Assembly: GCF_051014685.1 (NCBI RefSeq)
Contig: NW_027478402.1
Span: forward strand, 930,001-994,000
Source: Ptiloglossa arizonensis
Taxonomy: Eukaryota > Arthropoda > Insecta > Hymenoptera > Colletidae
Reading direction: 5' to 3'
DNA: 64,000 nucleotides
Shown here one piece after another: positions 39,310 to 53,030 of the stretch. The notes beneath the pieces were generated by a model. That model ran no database searches. It worked only from the letters and a program-made list of their open reading frames with translations, and was not told the origin of the DNA. Made by a program: the position numbers and the translations under genes. Position 1 is the first letter of the stretch; every line of letters begins with the position of its first letter.

Positions 39310-39780
39310 AACAAAGAAATGGAAAAACGAAGAAAGAAACGGAGAAATAAATGGAGAAACGAAGAAAGAAACGGAGAAACGAACAAAGAAACGGAGAAAC
39401 GAACAAAGAGACGGAGAAACGAAGAAAGAAACGGAGAAACAAACAAAGAAACGGAGAAACGAACAAAGAAACGGAGAAACGAACAAAGAAATGGAGGAAC
39501 GAAGAAAGAATCGGAGAAACGAAGAAAGAAACGGAGAAACGAAGAAAGAAACGGAGAAGTGAAGAAAGAAACGGAGAAACGAAGAAAGAAACGGAGAAAC
39601 GAAGAAAGAAACGGAGAAACGGAGAAATAAATGGAGAAACGAAGAAATAAACGGAGACACGAAGAAAGAAACGGAGAAACGAAGGACGAAACGGAGAAAC
39701 GAACAAAGAAACGGAGAAATGAACAAAGAAACGGAGAAACGAAGAAAGAAACGGAGAAACGAAGAAAGAAACGGAGAAAC
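39310..39780 (+). repeat. 480-bp duplication, copy 1
   Basis: The sequence from about 39,350 recurs 480 bp (24 monomers) later, including GAGAAGTGAAG (39,555 and 40,035), AAACAAACAAAG (39,438 and 39,918) and GGAGACACG (39,654 and 40,134). The left end is 8 bp shorter than in copy 2 because one GAAACGGA 8-mer is missing near 39,340. Confidence 0.83.
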
Positions 39781-40260
39781 GAACAAAGAAATGGAAAAAC
39801 GAAGAAAGAAACGGAGAAACGGAGAAATAAATGGAGAAACGAAGAAAGAAACGGAGAAACGAACAAAGAAACGGAGAAACGAACAAAGAGTCGGAGAAAC
39901 GAAGAAAGAAACGGAGAAACAAACAAAGAAACGGAGAAACGAACAAAGAAACGGAGAAACGAACAAAGAAATGGAGGAACGAAGAAAGAATCGGAGAAAC
40001 GAAGAAAGAAACGGAGAAACGAAGAAAGAAACGGAGAAGTGAAGAAAGAAACGGAGAAACGAAGAAAGAAACGGAGAAACGAAGAAAGAAACGGAGAAAC
40101 GGAGAAATAAATGGAGAAACGAAGAAATAAAAGGAGACACGAAGAAAGAAACGGAGAAACGAAGAACGAAACGGAGAAACGAACAAAGAAACGGAGAAAT
40201 GAACAAAGAAACGGAGAAACGAAGAAAGAAACGGAGAAACGAAGAAAAAAACGGAGAAAC
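39781..40260 (+). repeat. 480-bp duplication, copy 2
   Basis: This copy differs from copy 1 by about four substitutions that I could see: GAGTCGG near 39,890, AAAAGGAG near 40,131, CGAAGAACG for CGAAGGACG near 40,164, and an A for G near 40,247. Related blocks with GAGAAGTGAAG continue downstream at 668-bp spacing. Confidence 0.83.
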
Positions 40261-40908
40261 GAAGAAAGAAACTGAGAAACGAAGAAAGAAACGGAGAATC
40301 GGAGAAATAAATGGAGAAACGAAGAAATAGACCGAGAAACGGAGAAACGAAGGAAGAAACGGAGAAACCGACAAAGTAACGGAGAAACGAACAAAGAAGC
40401 GGAGAAACGATGAAAGAAACGGAGAAACGAATAAAGAAATGGAAAAACGAAGAAAGAAACGGAGAAACGAAGAAAGAAATGGAGAGACGGCGAAATAAAT
40501 GGAGAAACGAAGAAAGAACCGGAGAAACAAAGAAAGAAACGGAGAAACGAACAAAGAAACGGAGAAACGAAGAAAGAAACGGAGAAACGGAGAAATAAAT
40601 GGAGAAACGAAGAAATAAACGGAGAAACGAAGAAAGAAACGGAGAAACGAACAAAGAAACGGAGAAACGAACAAAGAAACGGAGAAACGAAGAAAGAAAC
40701 GGAGAAGTGAAGAAAGAAACGGAGAAACGAAGAAAGAAACGGAGAAACGAAGAAAGAAACGGAGAAACGGAGAAATAAATGGAGAAACGAAGAAATAAAC
40801 GGAGACACGAAGAAAGAAACGGAGAAACGAAGAACGAAACGGAGAAACGAACAAAGAAACGGAGAAACGAACAAAGAAACGGAGAAACGAAGAAAGAAAC
40901 GGAGAAAC
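40261..40908 (+). repeat. 668-bp duplication, copy 1
   Basis: Markers recur exactly 668 bp later: ATAGACCGAG (40,327 and 40,995), GGCGAAATAAATGG (40,489 and 41,157), GAAAGAACCGG (40,512 and 41,180) and GAAGTGAAG (40,704 and 41,372). The full unit begins at about 40,241, overlapping the end of the 480-bp block. Confidence 0.84.
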
Positions 40909-41576
40909 GAAGAAAGAAACGGAGAAACGAAGAAACAAACTGAGAAACGAAGAAAGAAACGGAGTATCGGAGAAATAAATGGAGAAACGAAGAAATAGAC
41001 CGAGAAACGGAGAAACGAAGGAAGAAACGGAGAAACCGACAAAGTAACGGAGAAACGAACAAAGAAACGGAGAAACGAAGAAAGAAACGGAGAAACGAAT
41101 AAAGAAATGGAAAAACGAAGAAAGAAACGGAGAAACGAAGAAAGAAACGGAGAAACGGCGAAATAAATGGAGAAACGAAGAAAGAACCGGAGAAACAAAG
41201 AAAGAAACGGAGAAACGAACAAAGAAACGGAGAAACGAAGAAAGAAACGGAGAAACGGAGAAATAAATGGAGAAACGAAGAAATAAACGGAGAAACGAAG
41301 AAAGAAACGGAGAAACGAACAAAGAAACGGAGAAACGAACAAAGAAACGGAGAAACGAAGAAAGAAACGGAGAAGTGAAGAAAGAAACGGAGAAACGAAG
41401 AAAGAAACGGAGAAACGAAGAAAGAAACGGAGAAACGGAGAAATAAATGGAGAAACGAAGAAATAAACGGAGAAACGAAGAAAGAAACGGAGAAGCGAAG
41501 AAAGAAACGGAGAAACGAAGAAAGAAACGGAGAAACGAAGAAATAAACGGAGACACGAAGAAAGAAACGGAGAAAC
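40909..41576 (+). repeat. 668-bp duplication, copy 2
   Basis: This is a direct repeat of the preceding 668 bp with few substitutions, such as GAAACAAACTG near 40,932 and GGAGTATCGG near 40,962. Its end contains the monomers that recur at 46,627 (offset 5,180 bp). Confidence 0.82.
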
Positions 41577-44170
41577 GAAGAACGATACGGAGAAACGAAC
41601 AAAGAAACGGAGAAATGAACAAAGAAACGGAGAAACGAAGAAAGAAACGGAGAAACGAAGAAAGAAACGGAGAAACGAAGAAAGAAACTGAGAAACGAAG
41701 AAAGAAACGGAGTATCGGAGAAATAAATGGAGAAACGAAGAAATAGACCGAGAAACGGAGAAACGAAGGAAGAAACGGAGAAACCGACAAAGTAACGGAG
41801 AAACGAACAAAGATACGGAGAAACGAACAAAGAAACGGAGAAACGAAGTAACGAACAATGAAACGGAGAAACGAACAAAGAAACGGAGCAACGGAGAAAT
41901 AAATGGAGAAACGAAGAAAGAAACGGAGAAACGAAGAAAGAAACGGAGAAACGAACAACGAAGCGGAGAAACGAACAAAGAAACGGAGAAAAGAACAAAG
42001 AAACGGAGAAACGGAGAAATAAATGGAGAAACGAAGAAATAAACGGAGAAACGAAGAAAGAAACGGAGAAACGAACAAAGAAACGGAGTGACGAACAAAG
42101 AAACGGAGAAACGAAGAAAGAAATGGAGAAACAAAGAAAGAAACGGAGAAACGGAGAAATAAATGGAGAAACGAAGAAATAAACGGAGAAACGAAGAAAG
42201 AAACGGAGAAACGAACAAAGAAACGGAGAAACGAACAAACAAACGGAGAAACGAAGTAACGAACAATGAAACGGAGAAACGAACAAAGAAACGGAGCAAC
42301 GGAAAAATAAATGGAGAAACGAAGAAATAAATGGAGAAACGAACAAAGAAACGGAGAAACGAACAAAGAAACGGAGAAACGAACAAAGAAACGGAGAAAC
42401 GAAGAAAGAAACGGAGAAATGGAGATATAAATGGATAAACGATGAAATAAACGGAGAAACGTACAAAGAAACGGAGAAAGGAAGAAAGAAACGGAGAAAC
42501 GAACGAAGAAACGGAGAAACGAACAAAGAAACGGAGAAACGAAGAAAGAAACGGAGAAACAAACAAAGAATCGGAGAAACGAAGAAAGAAACGGAGAAAC
42601 GGCGAAATAAATGGAGAAACGTAGAAATAAACGGAGAAACGAAGAAAGAAACGGAGAAACGAACAAAGAAACGGAGAAACGAACAAAGAAACGGAGAAAC
42701 GAAGTAACGAACAATGAAACGGAGAAACGAACAAAGAAACGGAGCAACGGAGAAATAAATGGAGAAACGAAGAAAAAAACGGAGAAACGAAGAAAGAAAG
42801 GGAGAAACGATAAAAGAAACGGAGAAACGAACAAAGAAACGGAGAAACGAACAAAGAAACGGAGAAAAGAACAAAGAAACGGAGAATCGGAGAAATAAAT
42901 GGAGAAACGAAGAAATAAACGGAGAAACGAAGAAAGAAACGGAGAAACGAACAAAGAAACGGAGTAACGAACAAAGAAACGGAGAAACGAAGAAAGAAAT
43001 GGAGAAACGAAGAAAGAAACGGAGAAACGGAGAAATAAATGGAGAAACGAAGAAATAAACGGAGAAACGAAGAAAGAAACGGAGAATCGAACAAAGAAAC
43101 GGAGAAACGAACAAAGAAACGGAGAAACGAAGTAACGAACAATGAAACGGAGAAACGAACAAAGAAACGGAGCAACGGAAAAATAAATGGAGAAACGAAG
43201 AAATAAACGGAGAAACGGAGAAAGAAACGGAGAAACGAAGAAAGAAACGGAGAATCGAAGAATGAAACAGAGAAACGAAGAAAGAAACGGAGAAACGAAC
43301 AAAGAAACGGAGAAACGAACAAAGAAACGGAGAAACGAAGTAACGAACAATGAAACGGAGAAACGAACAAAGAAACGGAGCAACGGAGAAATAAATGGAG
43401 AAACGAAGAAAGAAACGGAGAAACGAAGAAAGAAACGGAGAAACGAAAAAAAAAAAAGGAGAAACGAACAAAGAAACGGAGAAACGAACAAAGAAACGGA
43501 GAAAAGAACAAAGAAACGGAGAATCGGAGAAATAAATGGAGAAACGAAGAAATAAACGGAGAAACGAAGAAAGAAACGGAGAAACGAACAAAGAAACGGA
43601 GTAACGAACAAAGAAACGGAGAAACGAAGAAAGAAATGGAGAAACGAAGAAAGAAACGGAGAAACGGAGAAATAAATGGAGAAACGAAGAAATAAACGGA
43701 GAAACGAAGAAAGAAACGGAGAAACGAACAAAGAAACGGAGAAACGAACAAAGAAACGGAGAAACGAAGTAACGAACAATGAAACGGAGAAACGAACAAA
43801 GAAACGGAGCAACGGAAAAATAAATGGAGAAACGAAGAAATAAACGGAGAAACTGAGAAAGAAACGGAGAAACGAAGAAAGAAACGGAGAATCGAAGAAT
43901 GAAACAGAGAAACGAAGAAAGAAACGGAGAAACGAACAAAGAAACGGAAAAACGAACAAAGAAACGGAGAAACGAACAAAGAAACGGAGAAATGAACAAA
44001 GAAACGGAGAAACGAAGAAAGAAACGGAGAAACGGAGATATAAATTGAGAAACGAAGAAATAAACGGAGAAACGAAGAAAGAAACGGAGAAACCGACAAA
44101 GTAACGGAGAAACGAACAAAGAAACAGAGAAACGAACAAAGAAACGGGGAATCGGAGAAATAAATGGAGA
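41577..44170 (+). repeat. Dispersed relative of the 2,975-bp HOR
   Basis: Landmarks at 42,611, 42,759 and 43,187 recur at 47,583, 47,731 and 48,159 (offset 4,972 bp), and 41,447 recurs at 46,627 (5,180 bp). The different offsets show internal rearrangement between the two loci. The block contains a 12-base A run and, near its end, the AAACGGGGAATCGG joint seen again near 53,717 and 57,204. Confidence 0.76.
43446..43457 (+). repeat. A12 homopolymer inside the satellite
   Basis: A monomer has become CG followed by twelve A and then GGAG, with the usual C missing. Six related sites downstream have 9 or 10 A. It is the longest homopolymer I noticed and a likely slippage site. Confidence 0.9.
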
Positions 44171-45530
44171 AACTAAGAAATAAACGGAGAAACGGAGAAA
44201 TAAATGGAGAAACGAAGAAATAAACGGAGAAACGAACAAAGAAACGGAGAAACGAAGAGAGAAACGGAGAAATGAACAAAGAAATGGAGAAATGAAGAAA
44301 GAAACGGAGAAACGGAGAAATAAATGGAGAAACGAAGAAATAAACGGAGAAACGAAGAAAGAAACGGAGAAACGAAGAACGAAACGGGGAAACGAACAAA
44401 GAAACGGAGAAATGAACAAAGAAACGGAGAAACGAACAAAGAAACGGAGAAACGAAGAAAGAAACGGAGAAACGAAGAAAGAAACGGAGAAACGGAGAAA
44501 TAAATGGAGAAACGGAGAAATAAACGGAGAAACGAAGAAAGAAACGGAGAAACGAAGAACGAAACGGAGAAACGAACAAAGAAACGGAGAAATGAAGAAA
44601 GAAACGTTGAAATGGAGAAAGAAACGGAGAAACGGTGAAATAAATGGGGAAACGAAGAAATAAACGGTGAAACGAAGAAAGAAACGGAGAAACGAACAAA
44701 GAAACGGAGAAACGAACAAAGAAACGGAGAAAGGAACAAAGAAACGGAGAAACGAACATAAAACGGAGAAACGCAGAAATAAATGGAGAAACGAAGAAAG
44801 AAACGGAGAAACGAAGAAAGAAACGGAGAAACGAACAAAGAAACGGAGTAACGAACAAAGAATCGGAGAAACGAAGAAAGAAATGGAGAAACGAAGAAAG
44901 AAACGGAGAAACGGAGAAATAAATGGAGAAACGATGAAATAAACGGAGAAACGAAGAAAGAAACGGAGAAACGAAGAGAGAAACGGAGAAATGAACAAAG
45001 AAATGGAGGAACGAAGAAAGAATCGGAGAAACGAAGAAAGAAACGGAGAAACGAAGAAAGAAACGGAGAAACGAAGAAAGAAACGGAGAAACGAAGAAAG
45101 AAACGGAGAAACGAAGAAAGAAACAGAGAAACGAAGAAAGAAACGGAAAAACGAACAAAGAAACGGAGAAACGAAGAAAGAAACGGAGAAACGAAGAAAG
45201 AAACGGAGAAACTGAGAAATAAATGGAGAAACGAAGAAATAAACGGAGAAACGAAGAAAGAAACGTAGAAACGAAGAACAAAACGGGGAAACGAACAAAG
45301 AAACGGAGAAATGAACAAAGAAACGGAGAAACGAAGAAAGAAACGGAGAATCGGAGAAATAAATGGAGAAACGAAGAAATAGACCGAGAATCGGAGAAAC
45401 GAAGAAAGAAACGGAGAAACCGACAAAGTAACGGAGAAACGAACAAAGAAACGGAGAAACGAACAATGAAACGGAGAATCGGAGAAATAAATGGAGAAAC
45501 GAAGAAATAAACGGAGAAACGGAGAAATAA
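44171..45530 (+). repeat. Second-dialect segment repeated near 53.7 and 57.2 kb
   Basis: The segment starts at the rare ACTAAG variant (44,172), which recurs at 53,745 and 57,232. Landmarks at 44,292, 53,865 and 57,352 keep the same spacing. Local oddities are CGTTGAAATGG near 44,605 and a shortened CGAACATAAAACGG near 44,753. The part after about 44,960 resembles 54,355-54,850 and 58,320-58,820. Confidence 0.74.
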
Positions 45531-48505
45531 ATGGAGAAACGAAGAAATAAGCGGAGAAACGAACAAAGAAACGGAGAAACGAAGAGAGAAACGGAGAAAC
45601 GAAGAAACGAACAAAGAAACGGAGAAACGAACAGAGAAACGGAGCAACGGAGAAATAAATGGAGGAACGAAGAAAGAATCGGAGAAACGAAGAAAGAAAC
45701 GGAGAAACGAAGAAAGACACGGAGAAACGAAGAAAGAAACGGAGAAACGATGAAAGAAACAGAGAAACGAAGAAAGAAACGGAGAAACGAACAAAGAAAC
45801 GGAGAAACGAAGAAAGAAACGGAGAAACTGAGAAATAAATGGAGAAACGAAGAAATAAACGGAGAAACGAAGAAAGAAACGTAGAAACGAAGAACGAAAC
45901 GGGGAAACGAACAAAGAAACGGAGAAATGAACAAAGAAACGGAGAAACGAAGAAAGAAACGGAGAAACGGAGAAATAAATGGGGAAACGAAGAAATAAAC
46001 GGAGAAACGAAGAAAGAAACGGAGAAACGAAGAAAGAAACGGAGAAACGAAGAAAGAAACTGAGAAACGAAGAAAGAAACGGAGAATCGGAGAAATAAAT
46101 GGAGAAACGAAGAAATAGACCGAGAAACGGAGAAACGAAGAAAGAAACGGAGAAACGAAGAAAGAAACGGAGAAACGGAGAAATAAATGGAGAAACGGAG
46201 AAATAAACGGAGAAACGAAGGAAGAAACGGAGAAACGAAGAACGAAACGGAGAAACGAACAAAGAAATGGAGAAATGAACAAACAAACGGAGAAATGGAG
46301 AAAGAAACGGAGAAACGGTGAAATAAATGGGGAAACGAAGAAATAAACGGTGAAACGAAGAAAGAAACGGAGAAACGAACAAAGAAACGGAGAAACGGAG
46401 AAATAAATGGAGAAACGAAGAAATAAACGGAGAAATGAACACAGAAATGGAGAAACGAAGGGAGAAACGGAGAAACGGAGAAATAAATGGAGAAACGAAG
46501 AAATAAACGGAGACACGAAGAAAGAAACGGAGAAACGAAGGACGAAACGGAGAAACGAACAAAGAAACGGAGAAACGAACAAAGAAACGGAGAAACGAAG
46601 AAAGAGACGGAGAAACGGAGAAATAAATGGAGAAACGAAGAAATAAACGGAGAAACGAAGAAAGAAACGGAGAAGCGAAGAAAGAAACGGAGAAACGAAG
46701 AAAGAAACGGAGAAACGAAGAAATAAACGGAGACACGAAGAAAGAAACGGAGAAACGAAGAACGATACGGAGAAACGAACAAAGAAACGGAGAAATGAAC
46801 AAAGAAACGGAGAAACGAAGAAAGAAACGGAGAAACGAAGAAAGAAACGGAGAAACGAAGAAAGAAACTGAGAAACGAAGAAAGAAACGGAGTATCGGAG
46901 AAATAAATGGAGAAACGAAGAAATAGACCGAGAAACGGAGAAACGAAGGAAGAAACGGAGAAACCGACAAAGTAACGGAGAAACGAACAAAGAAACGGAG
47001 AAACGAAGAAAGAAACGGAGAAGCGAATAAAGAAATGGAAAAACGAAGAAAGAAACGGAGAAACGAAGAAAGAAACGGAGAAACGGCGAAATAAATGGAG
47101 AAACGAAGAAAGAAACGGAGAAACGGAGATATAAATGGATAAACGATGAAATAAACGGAGAAACGAAGAAAGAAACGGAGAAACGAACAAAGAAACGGAG
47201 AAACGAACAAAGAAACGGAGAAACGAAGTAACGAACAATGAAACGGAGAAACGAACAAAGAAACGGAGCAACGGAGAAATAAATGGAGAAACGAAGAAAT
47301 AAATGGAGAAACGAACAAAGAAACGGAGAAACGAACAAAGAAACGGAGAAACGAACAAAGAAACGGAGAAACGAAGAAAGAAACGGAGAAATGGAGATAT
47401 AAATGGATAAACGATGAAATAAACGGAGAAACGTACAAAGAAACGGAGAAAGGAAGAAAGAAACGGAGAAACGAACGAAGAAACGGAGAAACGAACAAAG
47501 AAACGGAGAAACGAAGAAAGAAACGGAGAAACAAACAAAGAATCGGAGAAACGAAGAAAGAAACGGAGAAACGGCGAAATAAATGGAGAAACGTAGAAAT
47601 AAACGGAGAAACGAAGAAAGAAACGGAGAAACGAACAAAGAAACGGAGAAACGAACAAAGAAACGGAGAAACGAAGTAACGAACAATGAAACGGAGAAAC
47701 GAACAAAGAAACGGAGCAACGGAGAAATAAATGGAGAAACGAAGAAAGAAACGGAGAAACGAAGAAAGAAAGGGAGAAACGAAAAAAGAAACGGAGAAAC
47801 GAACAAAGAAACGGAGAAACGAACAAAGAAACGGAGAAAAGAACAAAGAAACGGAGAATCGGAGAAATAAATGGAGAAACGAAGAAATAAACGGAGAAAC
47901 GAAGAAAGAAACGGAGAAACGAACAAAGAAACGGAGTAACGAACAAAGAAACGGAGAAACGAAGAAAGAAATGGAGAAACGAAGAAAGAAACGGAGAAAC
48001 GGAGAAATAAATGGAGAAACGAAGAAATAAACGGAGAAACGAAGAAAGAAACGGAGAAACGAACAAAGAAACGGAGAAACGAACAAAGAAACGGAGAAAC
48101 GAAGTAACAAACAATGAAACGGAGAAACGAACAAAGAAACGGAGCAACGGAAAAATAAATGGAGAAACGAAGAAATAAACGGAGAAACGGAGAAAGAAAC
48201 GGAGAAACGAAGAAAGAAACGGAGAATCGAAGAATGAAACAGAGAAACGAAGAAAGAAACGGAGAAACGAACAAAGAAACGGAGAAACGAACAAAGAAAC
48301 GGAGAAACGAAGTAACGAACAATGAAACGGAGAAACGAACAAAGAAACGGAGCAACGGAGAAATAAATGGAGAAACGAAGAAAGAAACGGAGAAACGAAG
48401 AAAGAAACGGAGAAACGAAAAAAAAAAGGAGAAACGAACAAAGAAACGGAGAAACGAACAAAGAAACGGAGAAAAGAACAAAGAAACGGAGAATCGGAGA
48501 AATAA
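45531..48505 (+). repeat. 2,975-bp HOR, copy 1
   Basis: Landmarks at 45,531, 45,839, 46,407, 46,487, 46,627, 47,583 and 47,731 all recur 2,975 bp later. Distinctive variants include AATAAGCGG (45,546), AAACTGAGAAATAAATGG (45,825), GAAGGGAG (46,458) and GGAAGAAAG (47,451). The length is one less than a multiple of four because the A10 monomer has lost its C. Confidence 0.88.
48418..48427 (+). repeat. A10 homopolymer (end of 2,975-bp HOR copy 1)
   Basis: CG is followed by ten A and GGAG. The same position in copy 2 is 51,393-51,402, also ten A. Confidence 0.9.
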
Positions 48506-51480
48506 ATGGAGAAACGAAGAAATAAGCGGAGAAACGAACAAAGAAACGGAGAAACGAAGAGAGAAACGGAGAAACGAAGAAACGAACAAAGAAACGGAGA
48601 AACGAACAGAGAAACGGAGCAACGGAGAAATAAATGGAGGAACGAAGAAAGAATCGGAGAAACGAAGAAAGAAACGGAGAAACGAAGAAAGACACGGAGA
48701 AACGAAGAAAGAAACGGAGAAACGATGAAAGAAACAGAGAAACGAAGAAAGAAACGGAGAAACGAACAAAGAAACGGAGAAACGAAGAAAGAAACGGAGA
48801 AACTGAGAAATAAATGGAGAAACGAAGAAATAAACGGAGAAACGAAGAAAGAAACGTAGAAACGAAGAACGAAACGGGGAAACGAACAAAGAAACGGAGA
48901 AATGAACAAAGAAACGGAGAAACGAAGAAAGAAACGGAGAAACGGAGAAATAAATGGGGAAACGAAGAAATAAACGGAGAAACGAAGAAAGAAACGGAGA
49001 AACGAAGAAAGAAACGGAGAAACGAAGAAAGAAACTGAGAAACGAAGAAAGAAACGGAGAATCGGAGAAATAAATGGAGAAACGAAGAAATAGACCGAGA
49101 AACGGAGAAACGAAGAAAGAAACGGAGAAACGAAGAAAGAAACGGAGAAACGGAGAAATAAATGGAGAAACGGAGAAATAAACGGAGAAACGAAGGAAGA
49201 AACGGAGAAACGAAGAACGAAACGGAGAAACGAACAAAGAAATGGAGAAATGAACAAACAAACGGAGAAATGGAGAAAGAAACGGAGAAACGGTGAAATA
49301 AATGGGGAAACGAAGAAATAAACGGTGAAACGAAGAAAGAAACGGAGAAACGAACAAAGAAACGGAGAAACGGAGAAATAAATGGAGAAACGAAGAAATA
49401 AACGGAGAAATGAACAAAGAAATGGAGAAACGAAGGGAGAAACGGAGAAACGGAGAAATAAATGGAGAAACGAAGAAATAAACGGAGACACGAAGAAAGA
49501 AACGGAGAAACGAAGAACGAAACGGAGAAACGAACAAAGAAACGGAGAAACGAACAAAGAAACGGAGAAACGAAGAAAGAGACGGAGAAACGGAGAAATA
49601 AATGGAGAAACGAAGAAATAAACGGAGAAACGAAGAAAGAAACGGAGAAGCGAAGAAAGAAACGGAGAAACGAAGAAAGAAACGGAGAAACGAAGAAATA
49701 AACGGAGACACGAAGAAAGAAACGGAGAAACGAAGAACGATACGGAGAAACGAACAAAGAAACGGAGAAATGAACAAAGAAACGGAGAAACGAAGAAAGA
49801 AACGGAGAAACGAAGAAAGAAACGGAGAAACGAAGAAAGAAACTGAGAAACGAAGAAAGAAACGGAGTATCGGAGAAATAAATGGAGAAACGAAGAAATA
49901 GACCGAGAAACGGAGAAACGAAGGAAGAAACGGAGAAACCGACAAAGTAACGGAGAAACGAACAAAGAAACGGAGAAACGAAGAAAGAAACGGAGAAGCG
50001 AATAAAGAAATGGAAAAACGAAGAAAGAAACGGAGAAACGAAGAAAGAAACGGAGAAACGGCGAAATAAATGGAGAAACGAAGAAAGAAACGGAGAAACG
50101 GAGATATAAATGGATAAACGATGAAATAAACGGAGAAACGAAGAAAGAAACGGAGAAACGAACAAAGAAACGGAGAAACGAACAAAGAAACGGAGAAACG
50201 AAGTAACGAACAATGAAACGGAGAAACGAACAAAGAAACGGAGCAACGGAGAAATAAATGGAGAAACGAAGAAATAAATGGAGAAACGAACAAAGAAACG
50301 GAGAAACGAACAAAGAAACGGAGAAACGAACAAAGAAACGGAGAAACGAAGAAAGAAACGGAGAAATGGAGATATAAATGGATAAACGATGAAATAAACG
50401 GAGAAACGTACAAAGAAACGGAGAAAGGAAGAAAGAAACGGAGAAACGAACGAAGAAACGGAGAAACGAACAAAGAAACGGAGAAACGAAGAAAGAAACG
50501 GAGAAACAAACAAAGAATCGGAGAAACGAAGAAAGAAACGGAGAAACGGCGAAATAAATGGAGAAACGTAGAAATAAACGGAGAAACGAAGAAAGAAACG
50601 GAGAAACGAACAAAGAAACGGAGAAACGAACAAAGAAACGGAGAAACGAAGTAACGAACAATGAAACGGAGAAACGAACAAAGAAACGGAGCAACGGAGA
50701 AATAAATGGAGAAACGAAGAAAGAAACGGAGAAACGAAGAAAGAAAGGGAGAAACGAAAAAAGAAACGGAGAAACGAACAAAGAAACGGAGAAACGAACA
50801 AAGAAACGGAGAAAAGAACAAAGAAACGGAGAATCGGAGAAATAAATGGAGAAACGAAGAAATAAACGGAGAAACGAAGAAAGAAACGGAGAAACGAACA
50901 AAGAAACGGAGTAACGAACAAAGAAACGGAGAAACGAAGAAAGAAATGGAGAAACGAAGAAAGAAACGGAGAAACGGAGAAATAAATGGAGAAACGAAGA
51001 AATAAACGGAGAAACGAAGAAAGAAACGGAGAAACGAACAAAGAAACGGAGAAACGAACAAAGAAACGGAGAAACGAAGTAACAAACAATGAAACGGAGA
51101 AACGAACAAAGAAACGGAGCAACGGAAAAATAAATGGAGAAACGAAGAAATAAACGGAGAAACGGAGAAAGAAACGGAGAAACGAAGAAAGAAACGGAGA
51201 ATCGAAGAATGAAACAGAGAAACGAAGAAAGAAACGGAGAAACGAACAAAGAAACGGAGAAACGAACAAAGAAACGGAGAAACGAAGTAACGAACAATGA
51301 AACGGAGAAACGAACAAAGAAACGGAGCAACGGAGAAATAAATGGAGAAACGAAGAAAGAAACGGAGAAACGAAGAAAGAAACGGAGAAACGAAAAAAAA
51401 AAGGAGAAACGAACAAAGAAACGGAGAAACGAACAAAGAAACGGAGAAAAGAACAAAGAAACGGAGAATCGGAGAAATAA
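48506..51480 (+). repeat. 2,975-bp HOR, copy 2
   Basis: This is a direct repeat of copy 1. I saw only a few differences, for example CAAAGAAATGG near 49,415 where copy 1 has CACAGAAATGG (46,440), and CGAAGAACG near 49,512 where copy 1 has CGAAGGACG. Both copies contain AACAAACAATG (48,107 and 51,082), a substitution of the common AACGAACAATG, so that change predates the duplication. Confidence 0.88.
51393..51402 (+). repeat. A10 homopolymer (end of 2,975-bp HOR copy 2)
   Basis: Ten A follow CG and precede GGAG, orthologous to 48,418-48,427 in the previous copy. Confidence 0.9.
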
Positions 51481-51711
51481 ATGGAGAAACGAAGAAATAA
51501 ACGGAGAAACGAAGAAAGAAACGGAGAAACGAAAAAAGAAACGGAGTAACGAACAAAGAAACGGAGAAACGAAGAAAGAAATGGAGAAACGAAGAAAGAA
51601 ACGGAGAAACGGAGAAATAAATGGAGAAACGAAGAAATAAACGGAGAAACGAAGAAAGAATCGGAGAAACGAACAAAGAAACGGAGAAACGAACAAAGAA
51701 ACGGAGAAACG

Positions 51712-51720
51712 AAAAAAAAA
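51712..51720 (+). repeat. A9 homopolymer
   Basis: Nine A precede GGAG. This is one A shorter than its neighbours, and it lies in the 318-bp local duplicate. Confidence 0.88.
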
Positions 51721-52981
51721 GGAGAAACGAACAAAGAAACGGAGAAACGAACAAAGAAACGGAGAAAAGAACAAAGAAACGGAGAATCGGAGAAATAAAT
51801 GGAGAAACGAAGAAATAAACGGAGAAACGAAGAAAGAAACGGAGAAACGAAAAAAGAAACGGAGTAACGAACAAAGAAACGGAGAAACGAAGAAAGAAAT
51901 GGAGAAACGAAGAAAGAAACGGAGAAACGGAGAAATAAATGGAGAAACAAAGAAATAAACGGAGAAACGAAGAAAGAAACGGAGAAACGAACAAAGAAAC
52001 GGAGAAACGAACAAAGAAACGGAGAAACGAAGTAACGAACAATGAAACGGAGAAACGAACAAAGAAACGGAGCAACGGAAAAATAAATGGAGAAACGAAG
52101 AAATAAACGGAGAAACGGAGAAAGAAACGGAGAAACGAAGAAAGAAACGGAGAATCGAAGAATGAAACAGAGAAACGAAGAAAGAAACGGAGAAACGAAC
52201 AAAGAAACGGAGAAACGAACAAAGAAACGGAGAAACGAAGTAACGAACAATGAAACGGAGAAACGAACAAAGAAACGGAGCAACGGAGAAATAAATGGAG
52301 AAACGAAGAAAGAAACGGAGAAACGAAGAAAGAAAGGGAGAAACGAAAAAAGAAACGGAGAAACGAACAAAGAAACGGAGAAACGAACAAAGAAACGGAG
52401 AAAAGAACAAAGAAACGGAGAATCGGAGAAATAAATGGAGAAACGAAGAAATAAACGGAGAAACGAAGAAAGAAACGGAGAAACGAACAAAGAAACGGAG
52501 TAACGAACAAAGAAACGGAGAAACGAAGAAAGAAATGGAGAAACGAAGAAAGAAACGGAGAAACGGAGAAATAAATGGAGAAACGAAGAAATAAACGGAG
52601 AAACGAAGAAAGAAACGGAGAAACGAACAAAGAAACGGAGAAACGAACAAAGAAACGGAGAAACGAAGTAACGAACAATGAAACGGAGAAACGAACAAAG
52701 AAACGGAGCAACGGAAAAATAAATGGAGAAACGAAGAAATAAACGGAGAAACGGAGAAAGAAACGGAGAAACGAAGAAAGAAACGGAGAATCGAAGAATG
52801 AAACAGAGAAACGAAGAAAGAAACGGAGAAACGAACAAAGAAACGGAGAAACGAACAAAGAAACGGAGAAACGAAGTAACGAACAATGAAACGGAGAAAC
52901 GAACAAAGAAACGGAGCAACGGAGAAATAAATGGAGAAACGAAGAAAGAAACGGAGAAACGAAGAAAGAAACGGAGAAACG

Positions 52982-52991
52982 AAAAAAAAAA
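52982..52991 (+). repeat. A10 homopolymer, first of a close pair
   Basis: Ten A precede GGAG. A second A10 follows 39 bp later, so the A-run monomer was itself locally duplicated together with one CGAACAAA monomer. Confidence 0.88.
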
Positions 52992-53020
52992 GGAGAAACG
53001 AACAAAGAAACGGAGAAACG

Positions 53021-53030
53021 AAAAAAAAAA
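53021..53030 (+). repeat. A10 homopolymer, second of a close pair
   Basis: Ten A precede GGAG, 39 bp after the previous A10. This is the only place in the window where two A-run monomers are nearly adjacent. Confidence 0.88.
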